A stretch of 64,000 nucleotides of DNA from Panulirus ornatus (GCF_036320965.1 NC_092250.1:18265117-18329116); one strand, 5' to 3'. Counted from the first letter of the stretch, positions 21,489-32,406 are shown. Program-made: numbers and translations. Notes: generated from the letters alone by a model not told the origin.

Positions 21489-21550
<62 letters not shown>
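21489..21550. repeat. (AT)n microsatellite
   Basis: Perfect TA run. Confidence 0.95.
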
Positions 21551-21557
<7 letters not shown>

Positions 21558-21559
21558 TC

Positions 21560-21690
21560 CATAGATTTATGTTCTTCCACTTTGTACTACTGTGGTCAGA
21601 TTTATATTTTCGTCCTGAAAAAACATGGAGGGGATTCGAACCGAATGCACGGAGAAACGGGCCACTTCTGGTTGGCGGCAGTCGGGTTCC
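21560..21690 (-). mobile_element. Possible tRNA-derived SINE
   Basis: On minus, GGTTCGAATCCCC (complement at 21631-21643) is a good pol III B box. A weak A-box-like AGAAGTGGCC lies about 30 bp upstream. The element would end toward the (AT)n run at 21489-21550. The A box is poor, so the call is tentative. Confidence 0.3.
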
Positions 21691-21703
21691 TTTCCTGTTT
21701 TGC

Positions 21704-21934
21704 ATGTTCCGCCTGGCGGAGCCCCAGTTGTTCGAGGTCGTAAGGGCGCACGGGAGGTCAGGGGCCGGCGTGGCCTCGGCCCTGGTATTCCTCAACCTGC
21801 TGCACAAGACTGAGAACGAAAACCAACTAGCCGACCACATATCCCCCCCTCCTCACAGTGCGCTGAGTCTGAGGGTTTACCTCACACTGGAAAAAAATCT
21901 CTCTGCCATAAAGATATCAGGTCTCTTGGATCAA
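21704..21934 (+). CDS. Coding-like GC3-rich open stretch, possible exon or gene fragment
   Basis: Part of a 157-codon frame whose first half is (AT)n translation. From 21704 the frame reads MFRLAEPQLFEVVRAHGRSG and continues through ALVFLNLLHK and TENENQLADH. Over about 45 codons (21704-21830) nearly all third positions are G or C, unlike the flanks. A candidate acceptor ends at CCCCAG (21722-21727), and no clear donor follows before the stop at 21935. No family is assigned. It may be an exon, a fragment of a gene or chance. Confidence 0.3.
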
Positions 21935-21989
21935 TAGTACCCCGTGGGAAGACCTAACACTGTTGTTATCACTGCGTTTATCTTCGCTG

Positions 21990-21991
<2 letters not shown>

Positions 21992-22070
<79 letters not shown>
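21992..22070. repeat. (AT)n microsatellite
   Basis: About 79 bp perfect TA run directly before an R1 copy. Confidence 0.95.
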
Positions 22071-22072
<2 letters not shown>

Positions 22073-22140
22073 CTATGAGTCCACGGGGAAATGAGACACG
22101 ATAAGTTCCCAAGTGCACTTTCGTGTAATAATCACATCAT
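22071..22140. repeat. Dispersed repeat R1, copy 2
   Basis: GAGTCCACGGGGAAATGAGA, AAGTTCCCAAGTGCAC and TTTCGTGTAATAATCAC match 4844-4902 almost base for base. It follows an (AT)n run as the first copy does; similarity ends near 22138. Confidence 0.75.
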
Positions 22141-22543
22141 CCGGGGAGATACAAGAAATATATACGAGCTTTCTTATATGTGTATGTGTTTAGGAAGGGG
22201 GCTTAACGTTGTAACTTAACGTTGACGACGGATGAAGACAGTTAACTATCAACACACCAGTGAAAAAGGAAAGAAAAAGTAATTGGGTTGTTCCTGCTGA
22301 CCCCCCAGGCTAACAGGTCTGGCAGGAACTCCTCGCCCTCCGCGTGACTCTGAGGCGAGTCGGTAAGGGATATGTTACGGTCAGCCGTCACTGATACGTG
22401 CTGGCCAGTCCGTCAGCAGGATAAGTTAATTTCCTTGAACCCAAGTTGAGCTGATGGGGGTCTCACTTAGTCATAGCATAACCCGACCTGCTCCGGGCTT
22501 CGACGAGGTGATGGTCACTTTTATCCAGATTCGTGTGAATCGC
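22141..22543. other. Unique sequence, nothing seen
   Basis: No gene or repeat recognised. Confidence 0.55.
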
Positions 22544-22544
22544 A

Positions 22545-22608
<64 letters not shown>
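22544..22608. repeat. (AT)n microsatellite
   Basis: Perfect TA run at the 3' end of SINE copy S5. Confidence 0.95.
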
Positions 22609-22612
<4 letters not shown>

Positions 22613-22700
22613 TTATTTTCTTTACTATTCGCCATATCCCGCGTTAGCGACGGGAGCGTTAAGAACAGAGGACTGGGCCTTTGAGGGAATATCTTCACCT
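22609..22700 (-). mobile_element. SINE copy S5, 5'-truncated
   Basis: Only the last 90 bp of the SINE is present: AAGGCCCAGTCCTCTGTTCT, the tail CGCTAACGCGGGATATGGCG, then (AT)n, read on minus. Truncation at the 5' side with an intact 3' end indicates retrotransposition by the L1-type machinery. Confidence 0.85.
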
Positions 22701-23640
<940 letters not shown>

Positions 23641-23960
23641 AAGATGAGGTCCGGGTGGATTACATGATTACTATGATGGCGAGGGGGTGTTCGGCGCAGG
23701 TCAGCAGCATCAGCAAGGGAGAGAGGGAGGGTCGAGAACGAGGCCGCCTCAGTCTCTGGCTGACACTGCTGCGTCAGGAGCACCCGCCAGGAAGGGGTGG
23801 TGTGAGTTGGGATGCCGAGCTCTTGACCGCGCTAGTCACTAGGCGACCCGACTGCCGCCCGCACCCGGCCCGCACACACCGCTCGCGGCTCCTCCCTCCC
23901 TCCCTCCCTCGCTCGCTCACTGGACCCCGCAATTCGACATCAGCTCGACCAACTTTTATT
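23641..23960. other. GC-rich block
   Basis: GC-rich with many CpG, including CTCCCTCCCTCCCTCGCTCG. It could be part of a promoter or an untranslated exon, but no splice-bounded frame is convincing. A 104-codon frame at 23655 has low-complexity Arg/Pro composition. Confidence 0.3.
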
Positions 23961-24270
23961 GTCAGATGAACACTGAGCCACCTATAGCCTACGAACTTCT
24001 GGACTGGTCTGTTAAAAAAAAAAAAGTGTTGGAGAAATTGCTCTTCACAGTCGTCCATATCAGTACTACATGGTTTGTGCAGTGTCCACATATACAAGCG
24101 TCATGAATGGCCAAGCTGTTGCAGAAAACCTCTTCTGAAAATATGTGAGGCACACGGAAGTGCTGGCGTGTACAGAGGAGAGACGCCTGGTTTTGGCTTA
24201 TAGATAACGTATGGCTGGGTGGGAAGTGTGTGTTGATGTGGTACCTGCTGTGTGTGTACATAACATACTA

Positions 24271-24272
<2 letters not shown>

Positions 24273-24340
<68 letters not shown>
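24273..24340. repeat. (AT)n microsatellite
   Basis: Perfect TA run passing into CGTGTGTGTGTG. Confidence 0.95.
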
Positions 24341-24341
<1 letters not shown>

Positions 24342-24416
24342 GTGTGTGTGTGAAACTGCTATTTGTGTGTCAAAGGAAGAGAGTTTTTTACTCGTGTTTT
24401 CCCGTCTCATAACCCC
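24341..24416. repeat. Dispersed repeat R2, copy 2
   Basis: Matches 18698-18757 across the segment GAGAGTTTTTTACTCGTG to CATAACCCC after a short (GT)n. Confidence 0.6.
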
Positions 24417-25254
24417 GTATGTGTACCATCACTTCAGCTTAAGTATGCACATACATTAGCAGGCGACCATTGTGTGTGTGAGTGTTTGTATGGTTTCATA
24501 TATGTGTCTGTGTGTATACTTGCGCGCCTTTGAATGTATTTGTCTGTGTCACGGCACACTCTGTCAGTATCTTTATGTGTGCTTGTAAGTGTGTATATAT
24601 TATACGTATATATCTATTTGTTTATTGTGTAGGGTAGTCATATTGAGAGAGATGTTAAAGAGAATCATGAAATACGTGGAAAACAGTAGAAAAAAATGAA
24701 ATAGGAATAAAGAACTTTGTGTTTACATGGTAATCTAACTAATCTGCGAATTGGCGTAAAAAGAGTAACATGTTACGTTAACGTTATGTATTTTGCTTGC
24801 TTGGTTAGGCAGAACAACAAGGTCGGCCTCAGAAAAACGTATGAGTTGTGGTTGGTTTATATAACAAAATATTCCTCCTAATGGTTTAGTATCAGGGCTG
24901 GTTTTCCTGTCTCGTTTTATGCTTATGGGAAAACAAATATACGGGCATAATTGATTAACGTGATAGTCAATAGATTATGATAATGATAACAGATGATTAT
25001 GACAATGAATAGATAAATATTATTATTAATAGTAATGATAATGATAATCATAGTATTAATGGTAATGATGATACTTATATATTTTCTGTTCTTAGTTGCC
25101 CTATCTACCGTATCGATATAGGGCCAGGACACATGACGAACGGCTTCATTTGTCCCCGTCCACTCTGTAGCTGCCACGTCATCTGTAACCAAACTAAACC
25201 CCTCCGTCCACAGCCAAGCCCCACAGACCTTCCCTAGGTGTTCCCCTGACCACC
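24417..25254. other. AT-rich unique sequence
   Basis: 24950-25080 is rich in GATAAT-type short motifs. No gene is visible. Confidence 0.5.
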
Positions 25255-25409
25255 TCGCGTGCCCAGGTTCAGCCCACTGACACTTATCGATATCGCATGT
25301 GCGCCTCTTTCACCCCGTCCTTCTGTCTTCTATCTCGGCCTACCCAGCCACCCTTGCACCATCCACTCTTAACACGTATATCCTCATAGTCGGTCTTTCT
25401 TGTACTTGG

Positions 25410-25410
<1 letters not shown>
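25255..25410 (-). mobile_element. Decayed LINE 3' fragment L5
   Basis: On the plus strand, TTCACCCCGTCCTTCTGTCT and ACACGTATATCCTCATAGTC align with the complement of the L1 segment at about 9525-9600 (the region coding the RIYVSEVEG to WRWKDGVKK tail). It ends at an (AT)n run. Confidence 0.55.

Positions 25411-25411
<1 letters not shown>

Positions 25412-25478
<67 letters not shown>
25412..25478. repeat. (AT)n microsatellite
   Basis: Perfect TA run. Confidence 0.95.
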
Positions 25479-25481
<3 letters not shown>

Positions 25482-25902
25482 AATACAAATAATTAATCCA
25501 CTCCACCCTCCACCATACGTCACCTGCCTGGTCATGCAACTTGTCAAAAGCATATAAATACAACAGGGCTCCCCGTTTTCAGAGCTGCCTGGCAACCACA
25601 AAAATTCATCTCTTTTTCCCACGATGGGAAAAAATGAATATTTTCATTACGCTCACACATCAGTATGCCCGGCGCTCGGTTAACACCACTAGTAGACCTC
25701 CCTCACCACCCAAACCACTTCATGGAGAACCACCAGCTACCCCCACCCCCCCCCTCTCCCAGTTAAAACAAAGCTTAACCCCCACCCCCTCCCTCTTCCC
25801 CCGCCTCACACTTCAGCAATCTTTACGTACAGAAACTCCCGTACAAACACCACATTGACGTAGGATATGGAGATGGCAGTGACTCGAGAGACACTCAGCC
25901 CT
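25479..25902. other. Unique, C-rich in part; nothing seen
   Basis: Includes C-rich tracts near 25740-25800. A 105-codon plus frame has low-complexity Pro/Thr composition and no domain. Confidence 0.45.
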
Positions 25903-25905
25903 CTC

Positions 25906-26005
25906 CAACCCAGTCTTCCACGTTCACCACACCAGACATACATACACCCATCTGGAACTACACTCCCCAGACACATACGAGTTGGGCTTTCTCATTTGCG
26001 TTCGA
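25906..26005. repeat. Dispersed repeat R3, copy 2
   Basis: AACCCAGTCTTC, CCAGACATACATACACCCAT and TACACTCCCCAGACACATAC align with 20883-20980. Confidence 0.55.
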
Positions 26006-26880
26006 GGTACCATCCATGTGTCCAGCACTCCAACCATTGGTTTAACATATCACACAGGCCCCTCAGACATGACCTAGATGCATCTCTCACTGAAGACACT
26101 GAGTTATTTGATACTCAACCCACAGAGACACACTCACAGCAGTACCATACCCGATGGACGTGGCTGACTTCCTGAGTGCTACAGAGTCTCATATAAAGGG
26201 TATCTCTCAGGAAGAACGGTAAAGTTTGATGCGATTTTGTGTGCTGAGGGGTTGGGTTTTGAGGAAGTTAGTGAATGAAAAGATGCTAGGAATGAACAAA
26301 GGCATACAGTGGATGAAACGAATGATATGATACAGTGAATGAGGAAATGAATGCACCATAAGAACAAATATGTACAATGAACAAACAAGTAGATGCATAT
26401 TATGAACATGTAGGTAAATGGCTACAATTTATCCACATGTGGTGTATCTCCTGACGGTGAATGTCCGTGACAGCTGCGGACTGTGTACTTGGCTGTCATA
26501 AAAAGGACCATTAACGGACAGGTCTTTTCCACGGGCCAGCAGTGGGGGGCTCGAGCCGCCTGCCTTGTAAACATCGCCCTCATTTGTTTCCCATATTTTT
26601 CTTTTTCCACCTGGTCCTGTGAAGTGCTTTGACGTGTGTTTTGTGTGTGTGTGTGTGGGTATGTGTGTATGTGTGTGTGTCCAAGTACTGGCTCCCTTTA
26701 TGTTGATGTGTCCTGGTGGAGAGTATAGTTCATGTGGGGTCAAAACAAGGTTATTTCCCTCGTGACGTGCACTGTGTTGTCATAGCCTTTGTTATCATAA
26801 TGATGGCCGGTGCACAAGGGGCGCAAGGGGAATATGTTCAGCGGATTTATATTTTTGTATAGAGGTCCATATCGGGTATA
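26006..26880. other. Unique sequence, nothing seen
   Basis: Contains a short GT-rich segment at about 26640-26680 and ATGAAC-type short repeats at 26330-26410. Minus frames up to 104 codons have no domain. Confidence 0.45.
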
Positions 26881-26915
26881 TATATATATATGTGTGTGTG
26901 TGTGTATGTATGTAT

Positions 26916-27156
26916 ATCCCTGGGGATAGGGGAGAAAGAATACTTCCCACGTATTCCCTGCGTGTCGTAGAAGGCGACTAAAAGGGGAGGGAGCGGGGGC
27001 TGGAAATCCTCCCCTCTTGTTTTTTTTTTTTAATTTTCCAAAAGGAGGAACAGAGAAGGGGGCCAGGTGAGGATATTCCCTCAGAGGCCCAGTCCTCTGT
27101 TCTTAACGCTACCTTGCTAATGCGGGAAATGGCGAATAGTTTGAAAGAAAAAGAAA

Positions 27157-27158
<2 letters not shown>
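26916..27158 (+). mobile_element. SINE copy S1
   Basis: About 240 bp. It opens with TCCCTGGGGATAGGGGAGAA, then GAATACTTCCCACGTATTC (a 6-bp-stem hairpin) and GTCGTAGAAGGCGAC (a 4-bp-stem hairpin). A G-rich block GGGAGGGAGCGGGGG, CCCAGTCCTCTGTTCTTAAC and a terminal GCTACCTTGCTAATGCGGGA follow. The 3' tail resembles the L1 tail. TA repeats flank both ends. I see no good pol III B box, so the source RNA is unclear. Confidence 0.88.
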
Positions 27159-27159
<1 letters not shown>

Positions 27160-27252
<93 letters not shown>

Positions 27253-27274
27253 CTGTGTGTGTCTGTGTCTGTGT
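27160..27274. repeat. Compound (AT)n(GT)n microsatellite
   Basis: About 70 bp of TA directly into GTGTGT/GTCTGT repeats; the TA part is the SINE S1 tail. Confidence 0.95.
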
Positions 27275-27640
27275 AGGTACAACAGTGCCAAAAGACTGCA
27301 TATATGGTGTGAGGAGGGTTGATCGTGTAAGGAATGACTGTAACAGGTAAGAAACCAGAACATTGCATGGTGATATGGGTTTGGACATATGGAGAAGATG
27401 AGCGAAGAGAGACTGCCTCACAGGATTTTCGTGTGAGATGAGTGACAGAGGCTTTTATTTATTATAATCAGAAGATGCAGGAGGGTTTCAAACATGCATG
27501 GCAAAGAATGAATTGGAGCGATGTGGTGTACAAAGAGCGACGTGCTTTCATCGGGGTGAACTGGGGCATATGAAGATGCCATGGGAAACCACGAACTGGT
27601 GTTGTAGGGCTTGGCTTTGGATGATGGGCTGTAGTTCCCA
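27275..27640 (+). mobile_element. Decayed LINE 3' fragment L3
   Basis: GGTGTGAGGAGGGTTGATCG aligns with L1 near 9380. TTTGGACATATGGAGAAGAT matches the WFGHMERM coding region, and AATTGGAGCGATGTGGTGTAC matches the end of ORF2. Many indels have destroyed the frame. It lies between the AT/GT array of S1 and the (AT)n of S2. Confidence 0.75.
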
Positions 27641-27717
27641 TGGAAAGTATATGATAGCCAAAGAGCAGATGAGGTCGTTGTTCTTCTCTTCTTGCCGCAA
27701 GGCAGGAAATGCCAAAG

Positions 27718-27718
<1 letters not shown>

Positions 27719-27795
<77 letters not shown>
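27719..27795. repeat. (AT)n microsatellite at SINE S2 5' edge
   Basis: About 76 bp perfect TA run. Confidence 0.95.
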
Positions 27796-27797
<2 letters not shown>

Positions 27798-27798
<1 letters not shown>

Positions 27799-28029
27799 AT
27801 CACTGGGGATAGGGGAGAAAGAATACTTCCCACGTATTCCCTGCGTGTCGTAGAAGGCGACTTAAAGGGAAGGGAGCGGGGGGGCTGGAAATCCTCCCCT
27901 CTCATTTTTTTTCCTCCAAAAGAAAGAACAGAGAAGGGGGCCAGGTGAGGATATTCCCTCAAAGGCCCAGTCCTCTGTTCTCAACGCTACCTCGCTAATG
28001 CGGGAAATGGCGAATAGTATGAAAGAATG

Positions 28030-28030
<1 letters not shown>
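27798..28030 (+). mobile_element. SINE copy S2
   Basis: Full-length copy, same blocks as S1, with GCTACCTCGCTAATGCGGGA at the tail. (AT)n lies on both sides. Confidence 0.88.

Positions 28031-28096
<66 letters not shown>
28031..28096. repeat. (AT)n microsatellite, S2 tail
   Basis: TA run following the SINE. Confidence 0.95.
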
Positions 28097-28098
<2 letters not shown>

Positions 28099-28311
28099 TG
28101 ATATGTGATATATATATCATGCCATAATAGCCCTCCATTTGCGAGGCTTGAACGACTACCTTCCCTCTGACCAGGTCTGGAGGCAGGGGAGCGTGTAGCC
28201 AGCCGCGCATATATTAAGGAACCGGTTAACCCGTGAAGACGGAGACCCACATTGTCTATATGTATATAGGATGAATGGGTGGTCGATTAGCCTTATAGTC
28301 AAGTATTTATT

Positions 28312-28419
28312 ATGGGCATCAGTGGCTGACTGGTTACCCTACCCTGCATGGAGTTGGGGCAAGTGAGGTTCGAACCTCGCTGGCGGGGAGGGCATCATAT
28401 ATTATGTGGACGTACGTGT

Positions 28420-28421
<2 letters not shown>
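28312..28421 (+). mobile_element. tRNA-derived SINE head or tRNA relic
   Basis: A-box-like TGGCTGACTGGTTACC and a near-perfect B box GGTTCGAACC stand about 45 bp apart, with a 5-bp T-stem (GTGAG/CTCGC). No 7-bp acceptor stem forms, so it is not a functional tRNA gene. An (AT)n(GT)n tail follows at 28422. Confidence 0.5.

Positions 28422-28502
<81 letters not shown>
28422..28502. repeat. Compound (AT)n(GT)n microsatellite
   Basis: TA run of about 55 bp directly into GT. Confidence 0.95.
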
Positions 28503-28507
<5 letters not shown>

Positions 28508-29090
28508 GTTTTGAGCTATTAATTTTAAGATAAAAAGAAAATGGCACGCTCAAAATTATGATGAGGTTGGAGCAGATATTTACCGAGGAAAAAAATTACG
28601 TTTTTTAGACTGGTGATATTTTATGGAAACTTGTTCTCTAAAGTTTTAAATCCAGACTAACATATTTCTGTAATGGATTTGTATCTACAATCACTTTCAG
28701 AAAAAAAAAAATCGGACATTTTCTTCTTATAAAATGGTAGAGGGACGATATTGCCGAACGTAACTTCACAAATTTAACACACACACGCCCACACCCACCC
28801 ACCCACCCACCCACCCACCACACACACACACACACACATTTATATATATGGCGATTGGTATGAGTGTGTGTGTGGGTGTAATCACCCCATATGTCTATAT
28901 ATTCATTTTTTTCTACACTGTCTACATTTTCCATATTGTCTACAAGAAATTGTGGTTATGTTTGTATATATATGTATGTGTGTGTTTATGTATGTTCCCG
29001 ATGCACCGCTACATATGTGTGTGATTATACCCTAATCTGATATAAAGAAAAACAAAAAAAAAGTTTATTGAGAATACGACCGACTGAGTC
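28503..29090. other. Unique sequence with ACACCC-rich block
   Basis: 28776-28838 is an ACACCC/ACCC/CA repeat; 28850-28985 is GT- and TA-rich. No gene is visible. Confidence 0.5.
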
Positions 29091-29662
29091 CTGACATTGA
29101 AATTAATGTGACCGAAATAAAGAAAACAAGAACACGATATTCTTCATGAAACGCCGGACGCCCCCGGACCAACAGTAGCATGGAACGCACCGGGGGACAC
29201 TAGCCTTCCATCAGACCGCGCCTGCCACACGGTCCTCTAAGGGCTCCGAACCCCGTTGTCACAAAAATATAAAGCACCCACAGAACCAATTACCAGCCAG
29301 CCACAGATCACACGAGGGAGACAGAGGCCAGCCCCATGGGGGGGTCGTAAGCCATATTTCTCACACCCCCATATTCGTAAACTCTACCCGTCCCTCTCAC
29401 CTGAAGAAGGCCGAGGTGCGCCCTGTTCACTCGCTCTTCCTCCTCCTCCTCCTCCTCCTCTTATTCCTCTTCCTCCTCCTCCTCCTCCTCCTCTTATTCC
29501 TCTTCCTCCTCTTCTTCCTCCTCTCGCTGGTGGTGTTGGTAGAGTGGCTTCGACGACCGAGGCCCTCCCCTCTTACCCTGCCCGGGGTGTCGAGCTCCCG
29601 GGCTAGTGGCGTCGCGGAGGAGGTAGGAAGTGACTCTCCCGCCTCGGGGCGCCGCCGCCGCC
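29091..29662 (+). promoter_or_regulatory. GC-rich promoter/5' UTR region of the candidate gene
   Basis: From about 29150 the sequence becomes GC- and CpG-rich (ACGCCGGACGCCCCCGGACC) and then pyrimidine-rich with TCC triplets (29435-29525). It ends in GCCGCCGCCGCC directly before an ATG. No TATA box is evident; a TATA-less CpG-type promoter is likely. The exact start site cannot be read. Confidence 0.45.
29435..29525. repeat. (TCC)n triplet tract
   Basis: TCC triplets with TTATTCC interruptions, a polypyrimidine tract inside the presumed 5' UTR or promoter. Confidence 0.9.
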
Positions 29663-29711
29663 ATGGATCCCGGCAGGATATTCCAGATCATCACCAACAG
29701 CACGCTGTTAG
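29663..29711 (+). CDS. Candidate first coding exon (16 codons plus one base)
   Basis: ATG at 29663 lies in an ideal context (GCCGCCGCCGCC then ATGG). The frame reads MDPGRIFQIITNSTLL and stops at a consensus donor, TTAG/GTGAGT, with the intron starting at 29712 (phase 1). Third codon positions are mostly C or G, unlike the surrounding AT-rich DNA. The Kozak match, donor and CpG-rich upstream block together make this the best candidate for a cellular gene start in the window. I do not recognise the protein, and no second exon could be identified; it may lie beyond the window. Confidence 0.55.
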
Positions 29712-29944
29712 GTGAGTACATGACCTTATGTATGCATTGGGGCTGACCCAGGCTACGCGACTTCCCCAGTAGGATTTGGATATGAGTCTTGTGTGTATAT
29801 ATATACACACACTGTGTCCTCAGTGCTGTAGGTTTGTCCTTAAGTGTTGTATACAGTCTTGAGCACCACACGTGTGTCTTCCTTGTAGTCCCTGACTTCA
29901 GTAACGAAAAGTGTGTCTTAAAGTGCGTATGTACCTTTGTCTTG

Positions 29945-29947
<3 letters not shown>
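29712..29947 (+). other. Start of presumed intron 1
   Basis: Begins GTGAGT; AT/GT-rich without visible exons. The intron end is unknown. Confidence 0.4.

Positions 29948-29992
<45 letters not shown>
29948..29992. repeat. (GT)n microsatellite
   Basis: Perfect GT run. Confidence 0.95.
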
Positions 29993-29994
<2 letters not shown>

Positions 29995-30109
29995 GTATGT
30001 ATAGTCCATTGAGCGTTCATCTTACATGATACACAGGAGAGGAACCCGATGTGGTGTATTGATTCGACTCATACACTGCCAGCACACGTTATGTTACGTG
30101 ACCCTACGC

Positions 30110-30345
30110 AGTAACGTTGAGGTACGTGTTAACGTTACGTTACGGTAGCTCGTCACAAGTCCGGGGGTCATACATGGCACAGTAACGAAACGTTACGAGA
30201 GCTCGTCACACGACCGGGGGTCATACATGACGCAGTAACGAAACGTTACCGAGAGCTCGTCATACATCAGTGGCCACACACGGCGTGGTGACGAGAAGTA
30301 ACGAGAGCGCGTCACACGTCGTGGCCGACACGTAACTCGGTGACG
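30110..30345. repeat. 53-bp minisatellite, four copies
   Basis: Units share GAGCTCGTCACA, GGGGGTCATACATG and GCAGTAACGAAACGTTACGA at a period of 52-54 bp. Each unit includes the inverted pair AACGTT/GAGCTC-type palindromes. CpG-rich compared with its flanks. Confidence 0.85.
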
Positions 30346-30746
30346 GGGCTGGCGATACGACGCACCGCATAGTGGCCCTGTAGCTGTGTATGATGAGTGT
30401 ATTATATCAGTTGAAGTTCCCCCACGAAACATATTCGAAGCAGTTCCTCTGGCCGCTCGTTCCACTAACGTGTACCTCACTCTACCGGACATTTCCCACG
30501 CACATCGTGACCCGAATGACGATTTCCTTCGTGTGTTTTTTTCACGTATGTATGTAGCCGTAGCGTAGCTCGGTTGTAGCTTTTGCTAAGCTTTTCTCGT
30601 AGCTCTTATAGCTCATGTATAGCTTTACAAGGCGTTGATATAGTTGTTATAGCTTGTCTTTGGCGTTGATATTGTTCTCGTTGTAGTTGCGTTGACGAGC
30701 AGAGGGTGAAAGGTTGCAGAAAAAGAGGAAGTTGTATTATGCGTTT

Positions 30747-30749
<3 letters not shown>
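30346..30749. other. Unique sequence with TAGCTC-rich part
   Basis: 30555-30690 has loose repeats of GTAGCTC and GGCGTTGATAT. No gene is visible. Confidence 0.5.

Positions 30750-30813
<64 letters not shown>
30750..30813. repeat. (CA)n microsatellite
   Basis: About 64 bp perfect CA run. Confidence 0.95.
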
Positions 30814-30816
<3 letters not shown>

Positions 30817-31699
30817 AATTTACATATGAATATACGTATGAATTTACATAATCATTTATATACATAGGGTCGTTTCATTTCACATGCTGATACAGTAATT
30901 GGTTTCGAGGTTCGAGGGCTAAGCGGGTGTTGCAGTAAGACGTGTCCCATCACCTCACACGAGTGGTAGACAAGTCATGCTAGCGAGAAGTGACGGTCTG
31001 GGTCAATCATTTTTTGTTTTCTCACTTGTGTTTGATGAGTGTGTGGCGACCATTGGGCCCCGTCCGGTATACGGGATTGATATGTGATGTAAAACTTTGG
31101 TAAGTGTCTGGACGAAGCCTACACTTATAACGTCAATGTTGGCGTACTTAAGGTTGAAACACGTTTGACGGTAATGTTGTCTTACTTAAAATTCAAGCAG
31201 CCGTAGCAACAGACACTTATGACTTTAGTGTTGGCCTACTTAAGACTTAAGTATCCTTAACACAGGAGAACCTTCCCTTACTAACCTGTCCAACTTGCCA
31301 AGCGTCTTTAGCTTCGATAATGAGAAGTACAAAAAGATACGGTTATGGGATCACAGTGGAGTGTTAAACCCTCAGATTTTAGATTCAACATCCTTTTTCA
31401 GTTACCATGTTGGGGCGGACATAGCCTCGAGAAAGTAAGCTCTCTCTTTGGGTAATATTAGGGTACGGATGTTAAGAGTACGATTCTGTGTAGCATCAGT
31501 ATTCATCTAACAATGAAGCTAAAGCTTCGAAGTCTTAAAACGCCAGAATTGAATTTTAGTCAAGTTTCAATTAAAAAAAAGAAGTAATGTCTGATATTTG
31601 AACATGGAGTAGTGTTAGAAGCTTGTAGTGTACCCGAGATCTCTTTCTCCAGTTAACAATAGGTCTGGCTGTTTGGTTAAGTACGTCTACACAGAGGTA
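30814..31699. other. Unique sequence, nothing seen
   Basis: An imperfect duplication with TTGGCGTACTTAAG-type motifs lies at 31115-31265. No gene is visible. Confidence 0.5.
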
Positions 31700-31772
31700 G
31701 GCCCGTTGGCTTAGAAGGTAAGGCAAATATGGGTTGTGTAAGGTAATCTCCCGGCGCGACTCCATACGGCTC
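31700..31772 (+). mobile_element. Decayed tRNA-like sequence
   Basis: TTGGCTTAGAAGGT is a good A box; GGCGCGACTCC about 45 bp on is a B box with two mismatches; GCCCGT and ACGGCT sit where acceptor strands would be. Probably a tRNA pseudogene or SINE head. Confidence 0.35.
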
Positions 31773-32333
31773 CAGAAAACCAGGAGACTCTAAAGGTTTT
31801 AGATGGTGCGGGGGGGAGAGAAAAATGGTCTTGGAATGGTCTCTTGATGTCTGGAACAACTGGCGGGGAGGATGATTGGGTTGAGTGAGGTCAAAGGTGA
31901 AGGGCATTGGGTGGAGAAAGGGGGGGGAAGGATTGGTATTTGCATGATTAGGGCCAGAACAATCGTAGTAGTAATTGTAAGGAAGACGGGGAAAGTATGT
32001 GGTGAGGTAATGGAACGATGGAAGGAGGATCCACAGATTGTGTGTCAGACAGGGAAGGAAGAAGGATAGAAAACTGAGTGAAGAGTGGTTACGTAAAGGC
32101 TAGCACCGAGAGAGGGGAAGGCAGATTGAAAGAATACTGAATGAAGTGGAGGGATACAGACGCTGGCTCTGGAACAGGGAAGGCAGAATGAAGAAAAATA
32201 AAAAATAAGACTTGATGAAGAGTGGATACGTAGGTTGGCTTTGAGACGGGAAAAGTAAGATGAAAAAGTGGGTTTAATGGAGGGAATGCGCACGTTATGT
32301 TTGAGAGAGGAGAGGCAAAATGAAATCAGCCTT

Positions 32334-32336
<3 letters not shown>
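31773..32336. other. Purine-rich unique sequence
   Basis: Loose repeats of GAGAGGGGAAGGCAGA-like and GAAGAGTGGATACGTA-like motifs about 70-80 bp apart at 32060-32320 suggest an old tandem array. No gene is visible. Confidence 0.4.

Positions 32337-32403
<67 letters not shown>
32337..32403. repeat. (GA)n microsatellite
   Basis: Perfect GA run of about 66 bp. Confidence 0.95.

Positions 32404-32406
<3 letters not shown>

Noticed and set aside
21704..21830. Possible tyrosine-phosphatase-like second domain
   Set aside because: GRSGAGVASALVFL and TENEN look faintly like the inactive second domains of receptor phosphatases, but the stretch is too short, lacks a HC-x5-R motif and was judged by memory only.
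22071..22145. Hammerhead-ribozyme-like core on the minus strand of repeat R1
   Set aside because: GGATGATGTG with a small stem and CGAAA looks suggestive, but the CUGAUGA core has a mismatch, stem I cannot form, and the other copy at 4840 lacks the core.
28312..28390. Functional tRNA gene
   Set aside because: A and B boxes and a T-stem are present, but no acceptor stem or anticodon arm can be drawn.
29256..29606. 116-codon plus frame upstream of the candidate first exon
   Set aside because: It covers the TCC tract and is not in frame with the well-supported ATG at 29663; more likely 5' UTR or promoter.
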